DNA from: CBDHHC01 sp050633205
Lineage (GTDB): Bacteria; Pseudomonadota; Alphaproteobacteria; Rhizobiales; CBDHHC01
DNA length: 5,182 bases
Direction of reading: 5' to 3'
NCBI GenBank assembly: GCA_050633205.1
Contig: JBOEGA010000170.1
Span: forward strand, 1 to 5,182
The notes beneath the pieces were generated by a model. That model was given only the letters and a program-made list of their open reading frames with translations, did not search any database and was not told the origin of the DNA. Below are positions 1 through 5,182 of the stretch, piece by piece; positions within the stretch are counted from its first letter, which is position 1; the number at the start of each line of letters is the position of its first letter. The translations under genes were made by a program, and so were the position numbers.

Positions 1-292
1 CCGCTATACCGTGCACAAGAAATATAAACCCAATTACGCTTCCAATGACATTTTCGGATAACGAGCCACGTGACAGATGGATGAGTATAAACGCAAAGCC
101 GAACCACGCGACGGTGGTTAGGTGCCACGCAAATCGTAAAGTGTTTTTAGTAAACTCCGACCCACCAAAAAGTTTCGGGAGATCATTTTTACGAAACAGC
201 CGGATGAGAATATATTTCTCACCAAGATAGGAATGAGCAATACCTATCCCAAACAGTAAAGCTACACCGAGCACGTACACTGTTATCTCCAT
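1..292 (-). CDS. Small integral membrane protein, N-terminal 97 residues (3' end outside window)
   Basis: An open frame runs leftward from an ATG at 292 to the window edge without a stop. A TAG lies directly before the ATG, so this is the first possible start. No strong Shine-Dalgarno sequence is seen. Three hydrophobic stretches are visible: residues about 4-20, 58-73 and 82-97, the last cut by the edge. Between the first two is a basic loop with the stretch AHSYLGEKYILIRLFR (residues 19-34) and then LPKLFG (38-43). From memory, this pattern, followed by TLRFAWHLTT (51-60), resembles a family of uncharacterised bacterial membrane proteins of roughly 120-140 residues, so perhaps a quarter of the gene is missing. 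The conserved charged loop suggests a specific role, but none is known to me. It lies 105 bp downstream of the propeller gene on the same strand, so co-transcription is possible but unproven. Confidence 0.7.
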   Translation of the reverse strand, partial: MEITVYVLGVALLFGIGIAHSYLGEKYILIRLFRKNDLPKLFGGSEFTKNTLRFAWHLTTVAWFGFAFILIHLSRGSLSENVIGSVIGFIFLVHGIA

Positions 293-328
293 CTACAAGT
301 TCACGTTAGAAGACTCTGGCTAAGGATC

Positions 329-357
329 GTTACTTTGTCGGAAAACTTGGTAGTCAA
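329..357 (-). promoter_or_regulatory. Weak candidate promoter for the partial membrane-protein gene
   Basis: On the minus strand TTGACT (352-357, five of six matches to the -35 consensus) is followed after 17 bp by AGTAAC (329-334, only three of six matches to -10). Transcription would start about 30 bases before the ATG at 292. The -10 box is poor, so this is only a possibility. No hairpin with a T-run was found between the propeller stop and this point, so read-through from the propeller gene is an equally good explanation. Confidence 0.25.
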
Positions 358-397
358 TTCAGAAACGTAACCCTTTTAGGATGCTCCCAAACAAATT

Positions 398-1381
398 TTA
401 AGGCAAATGCAGGCGTCCAACAAAATTTGAGTCTTCCCCAAACCAGACAGATTTAGTGTTCTTGTCGAAATACATGTGTCGAATCGAACCTCTCGCACTC
501 GGTGCATCTATAACAGAGTCAAACGCCTGTTTAGTAACATCGAATTCAACTAGCCTGTTGGGATTTCCACCTTCTGCAAGCCAGATATGTTCGCGATGAT
601 CCATGGCCATTCCGTAGGGTCTAGACCCTGATCCCCCTGGCAATTGCCATTCCGCAAATTCCTTTAAGCTCGGGTCATAGTGGCCTAACATTCCGCGACT
701 ATAGTCTCCATACCAAATGCTCCCGTCTTCAGTAATTTCAAGACGGCGCGGGCGACTTTCCTTATAGGGTAGTTCGATCAAACTAAGTTCCAGAGTTTGG
801 TTGTCAACCGTTGCCAATTTGTTGGTCCCAAACAAAACTACCCACGGTTGTTCCTTGTTATCAATCTTAATGCCGTAAGGCCGGGATCTCGCCTCAGGCA
901 GAGTTATAAGGTCTACCTTGCCGGTGTCAATCTTCATCCGACCTATCATATTGCTCCATTGAGCGGTAAACCAGATATTACCCGTGGAATCAGAAATCAG
1001 TGTGTGCGGGTCATGGGCTGTACCTTCAGGCATCGGATATTTGGTGACATTGCCCGTTTTTGGATCAAGTCGACCGATATAGGGAAGTGTATTCGCGGCA
1101 AACCAGATCTTGTCATGTTCATCGATGATCAGGTTATGGGGATTCGCACCATCAGCGAGATCATACTTTTTGAAGACTCCGGAATTTGGATCGAGGTATG
1201 CCACATAGGCCCCTGCCTGGCCGCAAAACCAGACTCTTCCAGTCGAATCAACAGCGGGATCACGTGGCCTGCTATTTTCGTATGGCACATACCATTCCTT
1301 GATTTCAGCAGCCACGGCGATTCCGCTGACAGTGCCCAAACAACCCGCGAAAAACAAAATAGCTACTCGTGTTAATCGCAT
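398..1381 (-). CDS. Exported seven-bladed beta-propeller protein, virginiamycin B lyase (Vgb)-like
   Basis: The 327-residue protein starts with a signal peptide: basic MRLTR, a hydrophobic core at 7-24, and a likely AVA/A cleavage near 24-25. The mature part should be periplasmic or secreted. Seven repeats follow, each ending in a tryptophan motif such as VWF, IWF or IWY. The tryptophans are W51, W93, W137, W180, W223, W267 and W313, about 43 residues apart, as in Vgb and NHL-type propellers. Blade-entry loops read SRPR/SRPY (37, 166, 209, 253) or NPH/DPH (80, 124). In streptogramin lyases the last two blades carry a metal- and base-providing His/Glu set. Here H302 and E316 appear kept, but the earlier His is Y256 and the Glu two before H302 is I300. 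True streptogramin cleavage is therefore doubtful, and a binding role or another lyase/hydrolase activity is as likely. The start is supported by GAGG eight bases upstream. C14 in FAGC weakly resembles a lipobox. Confidence 0.88.
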   Translation of the reverse strand: MRLTRVAILFFAGCLGTVSGIAVAAEIKEWYVPYENSRPRDPAVDSTGRVWFCGQAGAYVAYLDPNSGVFKKYDLADGANPHNLIIDEHDKIWFAANTLPYIGRLDPKTGNVTKYPMPEGTAHDPHTLISDSTGNIWFTAQWSNMIGRMKIDTGKVDLITLPEARSRPYGIKIDNKEQPWVVLFGTNKLATVDNQTLELSLIELPYKESRPRRLEITEDGSIWYGDYSRGMLGHYDPSLKEFAEWQLPGGSGSRPYGMAMDHREHIWLAEGGNPNRLVEFDVTKQAFDSVIDAPSARGSIRHMYFDKNTKSVWFGEDSNFVGRLHLP

Positions 1382-1404
1382 CGAAGTTACCTCGCTATAA
1401 TTGA

Positions 1405-1437
1405 TTTTTACGTCACTGTCTCTCAGCGTTCAAACGC
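1405..1437 (-). promoter_or_regulatory. Candidate promoter and overlapping palindrome upstream of the propeller gene
   Basis: On the minus strand TTGAAC (1428-1433) and TAAAAA (1405-1410) are separated by 17 bp. Each matches four of six consensus bases, which places a start about 20-25 bases before the ATG. The perfect inverted repeat GCGTT-CA-AACGC (1426-1437) covers the proposed -35 box and could be a small operator. The whole gap between the PhzF-like stop and this gene is only 81 bp and shows no clear terminator. Both elements are short enough to arise by chance. Confidence 0.28.
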
Positions 1438-1462
1438 GTGAAATCGTTATCTGGTGAGTTGA

Positions 1463-2299
1463 TCACGACGCGTTCATTAACCGGGCGGTACCAGAAACCC
1501 GAATTGAACTGCCAGGTTCTGAGGTCAACTCGGCCTTGAGCAAAGAACGCGCTCCCATATCCTCGCCCTGCACGATATTTATTTCACCACCATGAGGCCA
1601 TCCACAGTCCCGGAGATATCCGGCGAACGCCGCAGTTGCTGCACCTGTCGCGGGATCTTCGTATACACCACCTGAAGCGAACGGATTACGTGTGTGAAAA
1701 AGCTGTGGAGTTTCTGCAAACGCAAGCAATACGGTGACGAGTCCTTCCCTGTTCATAAATTCCTTTCCGGCTTCCAGATCGTAAGCCATTGCAGATAATG
1801 CAGACCTTGTATTTAATACTAAGACAAGATGATTGGCACCGCCGTTTGCCAACGCAGGTGAGATACGGGTGTCGAGATCATTTTGCGTATATCCGAACAA
1901 CGATAATGTTTCTTCGGTTAATGATTCTGACAACAATTTGCTGTGCGTAGAAGGCGACTGAAGCGCAGCTGATACCGTCTTATCATCCCGTCGTCCTTCA
2001 ACTGTGATTTCTGCTTCATTCAACGATAATGCAAACACACCATCACCTTTTTTCATTGCCAATGCTGCACCGAGAGCGATTGTGGCATGCCCGCAAAAAG
2101 GGACTTCTGATTCTGGCGAGAAGTAGCGAACTCGAAAACCATTACCCTGCGGAGACGCAAAAGCGGTTTCCGAAAATCCGACCTCCGCGGCAATACGTTG
2201 CATTTCCTCTGCTGAAGGGAGCTCATCGTCGATTAATACGCCAGCGGGATTTCCCCCCTGATTGCCGTCCGAAAATGCGGCGATTTTTTGTATGTTCAT
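1463..2299 (-). CDS. PhzF-family isomerase/epimerase-like protein
   Basis: The 278-residue protein has the usual length and two-domain diaminopimelate-epimerase-like fold signature of the PhzF family. The N-terminal domain carries GNPAGVLID (16-24), GFSETAF with the family's catalytic glutamate at E44, and FCGHATIALGAAL with H71. The second domain carries GGVYEDPATGAATAAF, with D215. These are the three polar positions conserved in PhzF, which isomerises trans-2,3-dihydro-3-hydroxyanthranilate by proton transfer. Most members outside phenazine clusters have unknown substrates, and no phenazine genes are seen here. An in-frame ATG ten codons upstream (2329) was rejected: it has no ribosome binding site, while the chosen ATG has AGGCGGA six bases upstream, and the family normally begins with a beta strand such as IQKIAAF. 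The gene stands alone, with about 300 bp of non-coding DNA before it and 81 bp after it. Confidence 0.92.
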   Translation of the reverse strand: MNIQKIAAFSDGNQGGNPAGVLIDDELPSAEEMQRIAAEVGFSETAFASPQGNGFRVRYFSPESEVPFCGHATIALGAALAMKKGDGVFALSLNEAEITVEGRRDDKTVSAALQSPSTHSKLLSESLTEETLSLFGYTQNDLDTRISPALANGGANHLVLVLNTRSALSAMAYDLEAGKEFMNREGLVTVLLAFAETPQLFHTRNPFASGGVYEDPATGAATAAFAGYLRDCGWPHGGEINIVQGEDMGARSLLKAELTSEPGSSIRVSGTARLMNAS

Positions 2300-2606
2300 A
2301 GAGTGTCCGCCTAATTCATTAATGGCCATTGCGTTAGTTTAAAACGACAGACTAACAGACAGACCTACCGCTGAGGAATCCCCAATAGGCAAACAATTCT
2401 CCTATAACTTATTAAAGCGCGATAATATTACAAATCTAACACAGCCAACTCTGGATAACCTTCCGGGCTAAGACCTTGCAATAAGTAGGACTATCGAAAA
2501 TCGGCGACAAAGGTTATGTCAATTATGTAGGTAAACTTGAGTTTCTTTGAACCCCTTTCATCACATGCCCTGTTTTCATTGGCATAAAAAGTAACCAGTC
2601 GCCCTG
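2300..2606. other. Non-coding stretch between the PhzF-like and flavin-binding genes
   Basis: This stretch of about 300 bp holds no gene that I can support. It should contain the PhzF-like promoter and the 3' end of the GST operon transcript. A perfect minus-strand TTGACA lies at 2517-2522, but its best partner, TTCGAT at 2493-2498 with 18-bp spacing, matches only three of six bases. An AT-rich patch with the palindrome TAATATTA lies near 2423-2430. The 8-bp inverted repeat ATAACCTT/AAGGTTAT (2455-2462, 2510-2517) has a 47-base loop and is unlikely to be a terminator. GCCCTGTT occurs twice (2567-2574 and 2601-2608). No GC-rich hairpin followed by a T-run is visible on the minus strand. Confidence 0.5.
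2346..2364. repeat. Short direct repeat GACAGAC in the PhzF-like leader
   Basis: GACAGAC occurs at 2346-2352 and again at 2358-2364, separated by TAACA, giving a 12-bp period. It lies 47-65 bases upstream of the chosen PhzF-like start. It could be a pair of protein-binding half-sites or simple low-complexity sequence. Confidence 0.4.
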
Positions 2607-3530
2607 TTATGATGCCATTCGCAAGCCTAGCGAACCTTTTAATCTGATCCCATGCCTAAGCGTGAATTGCCAGGCACGCATCGCACCATTTAAGGCCTTA
2701 ACTTGAGGATCGTCCTCTCCGATCAATTCAACACGGCCAGTCAGCAGCAGCACATCACCGGAAACGAAATCAGCGAAGAGCAGACCTGCTTTCGGATTCA
2801 GCAGAAAATTACCCAAGGTATTAAAGAAATTGTTGCCCGCGTAATCCGGGATGGTCAGGGTATTTCCTTCAACTTTTACAAAACCCGGCTGCCCACCTCG
2901 ATGAGATACATCTACACCTTCAACGTCCGGACGTTCTTTCGCCGAGACAAAGCTCGAGACAAAAAAGGTATCTGCAGCAGAAATCATTTCACTAGCCGCT
3001 GAATCGAGATTCGTAAATTCCTCCGAGGAGGAATCTCGCTGATGCTCGAATGAATTTGCATGAAACTCTATCGAGCGAGTCTGAATATACTGAGGACAAT
3101 TTCCAAAAGACTGGTCTACCGACAACGTAAATCCATCTTCGTCCCGTTGAGATACACGGGCGTTCAAGCGATTACGCCGGCGTGTATGCAGCTCAATCCC
3201 CAACATTCCAAGGGGCGATCCTTCCTTGATAGCTTCTGTTAGTGGGTCGCCATCTGTTGAATGAGCATCAACACGTAAAAATTTCGGATCAGACGAGTAA
3301 GCAAAGCCCGGTTTGCCAGAGACAATAGACGCCCAGGGCCAGCCTGCACTATCGACACTGCCAAATACTAGAAATGGTAGTTGCCGATAAAACTCACGGT
3401 GTTGATCTATCATGTATGGTCGAATCGCGCGCTTACCAATCTTTTCCATTAGATCGCGTTTTCCGACACGACTCTGAAATTGCTGCTCACCTGCATGAAA
3501 CGGTGAAATGTTGATGTCAACATCGCTCAT
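2607..3530 (-). CDS. Double split-barrel flavin-binding protein, pyridoxamine 5'-phosphate oxidase superfamily
   Basis: The 307-residue protein contains two FMN-binding split-barrel units. The first, about residues 45-150, has LPFLVFGSVDSAGWPWAS followed by the GKPGF loop. The second, about 180-300, has the highly conserved run SHRGGQPGFV (209-218), IPDYAGNNFFNTLGN (227-241) and NPKAGLLFADF (245-255). The N-terminal SPFHAGEQ (9-16) is typical of this subfamily, which from memory is often fused to a ferredoxin-reductase-like part. Here the protein ends after the second barrel, so any electron donor must be separate. It probably binds FMN or a related flavin and acts as a cytoplasmic redox enzyme. 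A role in vitamin B6 synthesis is not implied. The start at 3530 is chosen because AGGAG lies nine bases upstream. The longer frame to 3614 would overlap the GST gene and adds unconserved residues. It follows the GST stop by 25 bp, so the two are almost certainly co-transcribed. Confidence 0.9.
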   Translation of the reverse strand: MSDVDINISPFHAGEQQFQSRVGKRDLMEKIGKRAIRPYMIDQHREFYRQLPFLVFGSVDSAGWPWASIVSGKPGFAYSSDPKFLRVDAHSTDGDPLTEAIKEGSPLGMLGIELHTRRRNRLNARVSQRDEDGFTLSVDQSFGNCPQYIQTRSIEFHANSFEHQRDSSSEEFTNLDSAASEMISAADTFFVSSFVSAKERPDVEGVDVSHRGGQPGFVKVEGNTLTIPDYAGNNFFNTLGNFLLNPKAGLLFADFVSGDVLLLTGRVELIGEDDPQVKALNGAMRAWQFTLRHGIRLKGSLGLRMAS

Positions 3531-3555
3531 TGAACCATACTCCTCATTCAGAATT

Positions 3556-4176
3556 TCATGTAACAAGCCCGGCCTTTGTCGCAGACATCGGCACAAATCC
3601 ATCAAGTGATTCAATGTTTTTTAGCAGTCGGCGAATATTCGGATAAGGGTCGAGTGAAATACCACCTTCTGGTGCATGTGCTGTGTATGTGTAAACTGCG
3701 ATATCAGCAATCGTCGCACTATCGCCAACAAGAAATTCTCGATCTCCCATATGCGCTTCGATTTTCGTGAAAACCGACTTCGCAGTTGCTTTTGCAAACT
3801 CCGGATTTAAAGGAGCTTTAAATACGGTGATGAGTCGGGCAGCGGCTGGGCCAAAAGCAATCTCACCGGCGGCCAGCGTTAAAAATTTTTGGACTTCCGC
3901 TTCCAGAAACGGATCGTTAGGAATAAACGACGGTGCATATTTACGCGCAAGATAAACAAGAATGGCATTGGAATCGCTGACAACCGCATCACCATCCTCA
4001 ATTACAGGGACTTGGCCCGAAGGATTCAACGCTAAAAATGGCGCTTGCTTGTGTTCACCTGCCGGAAGATCAACGTTGATCACCTCGTGATCTATACCGG
4101 CGATACTGGCAAACAAATGGACTCGGTGCGCATGGCCGGATAACGGAAATCCATGTATTCGAATAGAACTGCCCAT
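3556..4176 (-). CDS. Glutathione S-transferase family protein
   Basis: The 206-residue protein shows the standard two-domain GST layout and normal length. The thioredoxin-like N-terminal domain (about 1-80) contains FPLSGHAHRV, where S13 is the likely glutathione-activating residue. It also has SGQVPVIED, with the cis-proline at P57, and SDSNAILVYLARKY, where D68-S69 bind the gamma-glutamyl part of glutathione. The helical domain (about 88-200) contains SATIADIAVYTY (153-164), the conserved N-capping motif with D158 that stabilises GST folding. It should be a soluble cytoplasmic enzyme that conjugates glutathione to, or removes it from, an unknown electrophile. The start is well supported: GAGG lies eight bases before the ATG at 4176. 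It is the first gene of the operon with the flavin-binding protein and is divergent from a LysR regulator, which probably controls it. The exact GST class is unclear. Confidence 0.94.
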   Translation of the reverse strand: MGSSIRIHGFPLSGHAHRVHLFASIAGIDHEVINVDLPAGEHKQAPFLALNPSGQVPVIEDGDAVVSDSNAILVYLARKYAPSFIPNDPFLEAEVQKFLTLAAGEIAFGPAAARLITVFKAPLNPEFAKATAKSVFTKIEAHMGDREFLVGDSATIADIAVYTYTAHAPEGGISLDPYPNIRRLLKNIESLDGFVPMSATKAGLVT

Positions 4177-4184
4177 TACTCTCT

Positions 4185-4188
4185 CCTC
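4185..4188 (-). promoter_or_regulatory. Ribosome binding site of the GST gene
   Basis: The minus strand reads AGAGGAGAG at 4181-4189, with the GAGG core at 4185-4188, eight bases before the ATG. It is the strongest Shine-Dalgarno sequence in the window, which suggests efficient translation once the operon is transcribed. Confidence 0.8.
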
Positions 4189-4222
4189 TGTTTAGTAGCT
4201 TTGCTTTTTATGTACATGAAAC

Positions 4223-4250
4223 AGTATATAAGCGATCATTATGAAGACAA
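4223..4250 (-). promoter_or_regulatory. Predicted sigma70-type promoter of the GST/flavoprotein operon
   Basis: On the minus strand TTGTCT (4245-4250, four of six matches) is followed after 16 bp by TATACT (4223-4228, five of six matches). Transcription would start near 4216, leaving a leader of about 40 bases with the strong GAGG site. The -35 box is imperfect, as expected for an activator-dependent promoter, and lies next to the regulator's promoter facing the other way. Confidence 0.6.
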
Positions 4251-4254
4251 TAGA

Positions 4255-4283
4255 TTGAAATGTGGATTTATTATGAACATAAT
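4255..4283 (+). promoter_or_regulatory. Predicted sigma70-type promoter of the LysR regulator gene
   Basis: TTGAAA (4255-4260) and CATAAT (4278-4283) are separated by exactly 17 bp, and each matches five of six consensus bases. Transcription would start near 4290, about 25 bases before the ATG at 4316. This is the best promoter match in the window and lies back to back with the GST promoter, with 4 bp between the two -35 boxes. Confidence 0.65.
4270..4283. promoter_or_regulatory. Perfect palindrome ATTATG-AA-CATAAT, candidate operator
   Basis: Two 6-bp arms are separated by AA, and the right arm is the -10 box of the predicted regulator promoter. The T at 4269 and A at 4281 also fit the loose T-N11-A LysR box. 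A protein bound here would block the regulator's own promoter, which matches the usual negative autoregulation of LysR genes. Which protein binds is inferred from gene position only. Confidence 0.5.
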
Positions 4284-4315
4284 GTAGACAATTAATTCAA
4301 TACTCGGAAACCAAA

Positions 4316-5182
4316 ATGGACACTCTCGACGGCATGAGAATTTTTGCCAATGTCGCACGCCAGCAGTCTTTTACACGTGGTGCAAGGCAATCCGGTGTTA
4401 GCACCAAATTAGCCAGTAAGTATGTCCGTCAATTGGAAGAACGATTAGGTACACAACTCTTCCACCGAACAACACGCAGCGTCACGCTAACAGAAACTGG
4501 AAAAACCTATTTCGACGGCTGCTGCCCGTTACTTGATCAGCTGGACGAACTGGAAGGCCATGTTCAGGAAGGTCAGTCCGAATTGGCAGGACCCATCAAA
4601 ATCACGGCCCCCACGGCATTCGGCAGCGCTCATCTTATCGACGCGTTGGTGCCCTTCCAGCTTGAACACCCGAAAGTGTCTATTAATCTCCACCTCTCGG
4701 ATCAAAATATTGCCATGATTGATGAAGGGTTTGATCTGGCGATTCGATTTGGTCAGCTTGAAGATTCGAGCCTGAAAGCGCGTAAACTGCTGGATATGAG
4801 ACTGGTAGTTTTTGCGTCACCCGAATACCTAAAAAAACATGGTATGCCGCAACAACCCGAATCACTGTCTACACACAACTGCCTGTTCCGGCAGTATGAC
4901 CCTGATCAGTGGAATTTTCTTAGAGATGGCAGGCTTGTATCTGTTCGAATCAACGGCACGTTTAAAGCAAACTCCCCTCGCGCGGTAGCACGAATGGCGG
5001 CCGGCGGACTGGGTATCGGAATGAGTCCGCTTTATGTCGTTCAACCCTATCTGGACTCGGGAAAGCTGGAATTGCTCTTCGAAGATCAAGAAGCAACGAC
5101 AATAAATCTCAGTGCGGTCTATCCGCCAGGAAGAATTCTGACAGCGCGCATTCGTGCACTGATAGACCATCTGGTTAAGGTG
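4316..5182 (+). CDS. LysR-family transcriptional regulator (last residues outside window)
   Basis: The frame is open for 289 codons from the ATG at 4316 to the window end. The N-terminal winged helix-turn-helix spans about 4-62 and includes SFTRGARQSGVSTKLASKYV (18-37), then LEERLGTQLFHRTTR and LTETG. A linker helix (66-90) leads to a periplasmic-binding-protein-like effector domain, starting at GPIKITAP (92-99). That domain has the family-typical GFDLAIRFG (138-146), VVFASPEYL (164-172), HNCLF (187-191) and AAGGLGIGMSPLYVV (228-242). The end, ARIRALIDHLVKV, matches the usual final helix, so probably only a few to about twenty residues are missing. The start has a weak ribosome site (CGGAAACC). 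A second ATG six codons later is possible, but the first matches family starts. It is divergent from the GST operon, which is its most likely target. The effector is unknown. Confidence 0.93.
   Translation, partial: MDTLDGMRIFANVARQQSFTRGARQSGVSTKLASKYVRQLEERLGTQLFHRTTRSVTLTETGKTYFDGCCPLLDQLDELEGHVQEGQSELAGPIKITAPTAFGSAHLIDALVPFQLEHPKVSINLHLSDQNIAMIDEGFDLAIRFGQLEDSSLKARKLLDMRLVVFASPEYLKKHGMPQQPESLSTHNCLFRQYDPDQWNFLRDGRLVSVRINGTFKANSPRAVARMAAGGLGIGMSPLYVVQPYLDSGKLELLFEDQEATTINLSAVYPPGRILTARIRALIDHLVKV

Larger units (their letters stand above)
4238..4292. repeat. Duplicated module ATTATGAA ... AGACAAT in the divergent control region
   Basis: ATTATGAA occurs at 4238-4245 and 4270-4277, 32 bp apart or about three helical turns. 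AGACAAT occurs at 4245-4251 and 4286-4292. In the first copy the two parts overlap by one base. In the second they are separated by eight bases. The copies lie over the GST promoter spacer and -35 box and over the regulator's promoter, so they are plausible binding sites for the divergent LysR protein, whose family usually binds two neighbouring sites. Confidence 0.45.

Noticed and set aside
797..1375. 192-residue plus-strand open frame
   Set aside because: It lies wholly inside the propeller gene on the opposite strand. Its translation has no recognisable domain, whereas the minus-strand frame has a signal peptide and seven regular blades.
398..1381. Streptogramin resistance gene vgb
   Set aside because: The fold matches, but two of the expected catalytic positions differ, and the protein has an export signal. 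The resistance name would overstate the evidence.
1463..2299. Phenazine biosynthesis gene phzF
   Set aside because: Family membership is clear, but there is no phenazine operon around it, and most family members act elsewhere.
2029..2301. 90-residue plus-strand open frame
   Set aside because: It is antisense to the N-terminal half of the PhzF-like gene, including its conserved Glu and His motifs, and has no family features.
2455..2517. 8-bp inverted repeat ATAACCTT/AAGGTTAT as a hairpin or mobile-element end
   Set aside because: The 47-base interior holds no gene, there is no target duplication, and an 8-bp match in 300 bp is plausible by chance.
2523..2585. 20-codon minus-strand frame starting MPMKTGHVMKG in the 300-bp gap
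   Set aside because: It is very short, has no good ribosome binding site, and no homologue is known to me. A frame of this size is expected by chance.
2565..2585. Inverted repeat ATGCC/GGCAT after the flavin-binding gene as a terminator
   Set aside because: The stem is only 5 bp with an 11-base loop, and on the transcribed minus strand the T-run comes before the stem, not after it.
3531..3614. N-terminal extension of the flavin-binding protein to the ATG at 3614
   Set aside because: It overlaps the GST coding region by about 59 bases, lacks conserved features, and the ATG at 3530 has a proper ribosome binding site.
4862..5170. 102-residue minus-strand open frame
   Set aside because: It is antisense to the well-conserved effector domain of the LysR regulator. 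Its composition, rich in Cys, Arg and Gln, looks like an antisense shadow.

Overview
The window looks like ordinary chromosome from a gammaproteobacterium, possibly marine. The evidence is moderate GC content, compact genes with GAGG-type ribosome binding sites, sigma70-like promoters and the protein families present. The genus cannot be told from the sequence. There is no rRNA, tRNA, insertion sequence, CRISPR array or phage gene. The layout is five leftward genes followed by one rightward gene.

Left part (1-2299, all minus strand). The left edge holds the first 97 codons of a small multi-pass membrane protein whose 3' end lies outside the window. Upstream of it lies an exported seven-bladed beta-propeller of the virginiamycin B lyase (Vgb) type. 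It keeps the fold but seems to lack part of the lyase active site. Next comes a complete PhzF-family isomerase/epimerase-like protein with its key residues intact. These three genes have gaps of 81-105 bp between them and show no clear functional link.

Middle (2300-2606). This is a non-coding stretch of about 300 bp upstream of the PhzF-like gene. It holds a short direct repeat and weak promoter-like boxes, with no convincing terminator or gene.

Right part (2607-5182). A glutathione S-transferase and a double split-barrel flavin-binding protein (pyridoxamine 5'-phosphate oxidase superfamily) form a two-gene leftward operon with a 25-bp gap. A LysR-type regulator is transcribed divergently and lacks only its last few residues. 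The 139-bp divergent region is the most informative non-coding piece here. It has two back-to-back sigma70-like promoters whose -35 boxes are 4 bp apart. It also has a perfect palindrome over the regulator's -10 box and a duplicated sequence module. This fits a locally regulated glutathione/flavin redox or detoxification unit whose substrate is unknown.

No clearly new multi-gene system is visible. The best leads are the LysR/GST/flavoprotein unit with its control region, and the Vgb-like propeller with altered catalytic positions.
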